Origin: JAUUZT01 sp964654015 | GTDB lineage: Bacteria; Chloroflexota; Dehalococcoidia; GIF9; AB-539-J10 | Assembly (NCBI GenBank): GCA_964654015.1 | Contig: CAZZHQ010000163.1 | Coordinates: 1-5,205, forward strand | Length of the DNA: 5,205 nt | Direction of reading: 5' to 3' | Shown here: positions 3,918 through 5,205 of the stretch, in pieces | Layout: each line of letters opens with the position of its first letter | Numbering within the stretch: position 1 is the stretch's first letter | Translations under genes and position numbers: made by a program | Notes under the pieces: generated by a model | Databases searched by the model: none | What the model was told of the DNA's origin: nothing | What the model saw: the letters and a program-made list of their open reading frames with translations, nothing else

Positions 3918-4244
3918 ATGGCAGGGAGGCCTCACTTATGGCCAGCGATTATTGCCGCTATCATGTTATTCATTGGTATATCTCTTTTACCGTATGGATA
4001 TTATCAATTTCTCAGATGGATTATCTGCGGCATTGCAATATTTATAGCTTATAAAGCTTACACATATAAAAAGGTTTGGGTGGCAATTGTATTTTGTATT
4101 GTTGCTATCTTGTTCAATCCTATCTTTACAATTCATTTTGAAAAGGATATTTGGCAGTGGCTTGATTGTATTTGTGGTGCTGTATTTATCACGAGTATAT
4201 TCTTGTTGCGAAAACCGATTCATTATCTTAAGGAAGAAGGTTAA
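3918..4244 (+). CDS. DUF6804-like integral membrane protein, 108 aa
   Basis: The protein has four predicted membrane helices: about residues 8-24, 30-48, 53-72 and 80-97 counting from this start. PYGYYQFLRW lies between the first two, NPIFTIHF at the end of the third, and HYLKEEG forms a charged C-terminus. The PYGYYQ.LRW and FNPI landmarks fit the small membrane family I know as DUF6804, whose function is unknown. I chose ATG 3918 because AAAAGG lies 11 bases upstream and the upstream promoter would start near 3878. ATG 3879 would add 13 polar residues and has no ribosome binding site. The J-domain gene follows after 12 bp, so the two are probably co-transcribed. The family call is moderately sure; the start less so. 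Confidence 0.65.
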   Translation: MAGRPHLWPAIIAAIMLFIGISLLPYGYYQFLRWIICGIAIFIAYKAYTYKKVWVAIVFCIVAILFNPIFTIHFEKDIWQWLDCICGAVFITSIFLLRKPIHYLKEEG

Positions 4245-4256
4245 CCGGGAAATAGC

Positions 4257-5205
4257 ATGGACTGGATAACAGCATGTGGCATTTTGGGTATTTCCCCGGA
4301 TGCCTCTGAAAAGCAAATAAAGGAGCAGCGCAACTATTGGTTAAATGTGCTGCACCCCGATAAAACTGCGGGATTGTCTGAGCGCATTAAGGAAAGGGCA
4401 ACCAAAGACTTCATTGAGAAGAAAACCGCATGGGAATACTTGCTCCAACCTGGGAACCGGCCTACGGGTGGGTCGACTGATCAAGCGCAAACAAAAACGC
4501 ATAGAGACAACTCCACTGGAACATATGCCGCAACCAAACCAAAGCCTGTGGTTACACCTTCAAATATAGTTTTTAACGACATGGAACCAGGACAGTCAAA
4601 GAAAGCTTCATTTGTAGTTGATAATACTGGTGGCCCCTTTGACATATTAAAAGTAAGTAATCCAAAATCATGGCTGAAAATAATTGACAAGCATTACTCG
4701 TCAATTGCAAAGGGATTACCCTTAAAAGTAGAAATCGAAGCAACTGGCCTGGATTGGGGAGTAAAGAGTAGCGAGAATATATATGTTGAATTGGATGATG
4801 TGAAGACTACTTTAACCGCAGAAGTTCACATGAAACCAAAACCAACTTCAGATTCCACTGATCATGTGGAGTCTACCAAGGTTCCTCGATGGGCTATCGG
4901 CATTTTAATTATCCTGGCGCTTGCTGTGGGCAGATTTGTGACAAGCACTGTTAATTCAGGATGCGCAAACTCATCAGCTACAACTTCATCAGTTGCTTCA
5001 ATTTCTGCGCAAGAACATGTGACCAAGGGTGATAGTTACATCTGGGAGCAAAAGCAATATGACCAAGCCATTGTGGAATATACCAAGGCTATAGAGTTGG
5101 ATCCGAAGCTTCTAGACGCTCACTTTGGCCTTGCGTGGGCATATGATTCCAAAAAGGAGTATGACAAAGCCATATCTGAATGCAACAAGGCTTTGGAGAT
5201 AAACC
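4257..5205 (+). CDS. J-domain/Ig-like/TM/TPR protein, C-terminus outside the window
   Basis: Residues 1-65 form a short J-domain with the intact HPD tripeptide (33-35) needed to stimulate Hsp70 (DnaK) ATPase. YWLNVL precedes it and KKTAWEYLL resembles the last J helix. There is no G/F region and no zinc centre, so it is a class III (type C) J-protein. A Pro/Thr/Gln-rich linker leads to a beta-rich domain at about 97-193 (IVFNDMEPGQ, VVDNTGGPFDIL, WLKI), like the Ig-like/BACON-type domains of bacterial surface or scaffold proteins. A membrane helix covers about 211-228, followed by a Ser/Thr-rich stretch. Two TPR units start at about 254 (YDQAIVEYTKAIELDP) and 288. With an N-terminal J-domain in the cytosol, one membrane pass would put the TPRs outside, an arrangement I cannot explain. 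The ATG start is weakly supported (GAAGAAGG 16 bases upstream) but gives the expected J-domain N-terminus. 316 codons are visible and the frame is still open. Confidence 0.8.
   Translation, partial: MDWITACGILGISPDASEKQIKEQRNYWLNVLHPDKTAGLSERIKERATKDFIEKKTAWEYLLQPGNRPTGGSTDQAQTKTHRDNSTGTYAATKPKPVVTPSNIVFNDMEPGQSKKASFVVDNTGGPFDILKVSNPKSWLKIIDKHYSSIAKGLPLKVEIEATGLDWGVKSSENIYVELDDVKTTLTAEVHMKPKPTSDSTDHVESTKVPRWAIGILIILALAVGRFVTSTVNSGCANSSATTSSVASISAQEHVTKGDSYIWEQKQYDQAIVEYTKAIELDPKLLDAHFGLAWAYDSKKEYDKAISECNKALEIN

Noticed and set aside
3987..4316. Minus-strand frame opposite the membrane protein gene
   Set aside because: The plus strand encodes a coherent four-helix membrane protein. The minus product is a shadow with no ribosome binding site.
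4345..4690. Additional frames inside the J-domain gene, both strands
   Set aside because: They overlap a continuous frame with an intact HPD motif and recognisable domains, so they are shadows.
1..5205. CRISPR array, retron, tRNA genes or insertion sequence
   Set aside because: No regularly spaced repeats, no reverse transcriptase motif, no tRNA cloverleaf and no transposase or integrase motif were seen on either strand.

Overview
The window looks like accessory or poorly characterised DNA from a moderately AT-rich bacterium. It has good Shine-Dalgarno sites (AGGAGG, AGGAG, GAGGTG), sigma70/sigmaA-type promoters (TTGACA/TATATT and TTGACC/TAAATT) and intrinsic terminators. Nothing in it fixes the taxon. 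The J-domain/Ig-like/TM/TPR protein and the Ser/Thr-rich TPR linker are in a style I associate with uncultured Chloroflexota (Dehalococcoidia-like) or Firmicutes. That is an impression, not a determination. No rRNA, tRNA, CRISPR array, transposase or integrase was seen.

Layout. (1) 1-137, plus strand: the last codons of a gene, overlapped through ATGA by a 36-residue ORF. (2) 151-886, minus strand: a two-gene operon made of an unrecognised 119-aa protein and a 124-aa protein with three CxxC-type zinc sites. It has its own promoter at 909-937 and a start codon lying abnormally close to its ribosome binding site. (3) 887-1561: a 675-bp region without a conventional gene but dense in signals. 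It holds nested palindromes, one half of a diverged 26-bp direct repeat, a strong plus-strand promoter with a perfect 14-bp palindrome in its spacer, about 160 nt of predicted structured RNA, a textbook intrinsic terminator, a possible 6-codon leader peptide, and the second repeat half. (4) 1562-2467: a 301-aa P-loop ATPase with an MCM/AAA+-like C-terminal lid and an acidic insert, followed by a long hairpin with a T-run. (5) 2571-2862: a GC-rich patch, then sequence that reads on the minus strand like a frameshifted gene remnant. (6) 2863-3746: a 60-aa ORF coupled by ATGA to a 234-aa protein resembling a divergent class III nucleotide cyclase. (7) 3843-5205: a promoter, then a DUF6804-like four-helix membrane protein and, 12 nt later, a J-domain/Ig-like/TM/TPR protein that runs off the window.

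How the parts may work together. The leader RNA with its internal terminator probably attenuates or regulates the ATPase gene, or is an independent small RNA. The cyclase-like protein is followed by a membrane protein, which superficially recalls cyclase-plus-membrane-effector signalling or defence modules such as Pycsar. However, a separate promoter lies between them and the membrane protein has no nucleotide-binding domain, so the link is only a hypothesis. An 8-bp word (AATACCCC) recurs four times at gene borders in both orientations and may mark a small mobile or regulatory repeat family.
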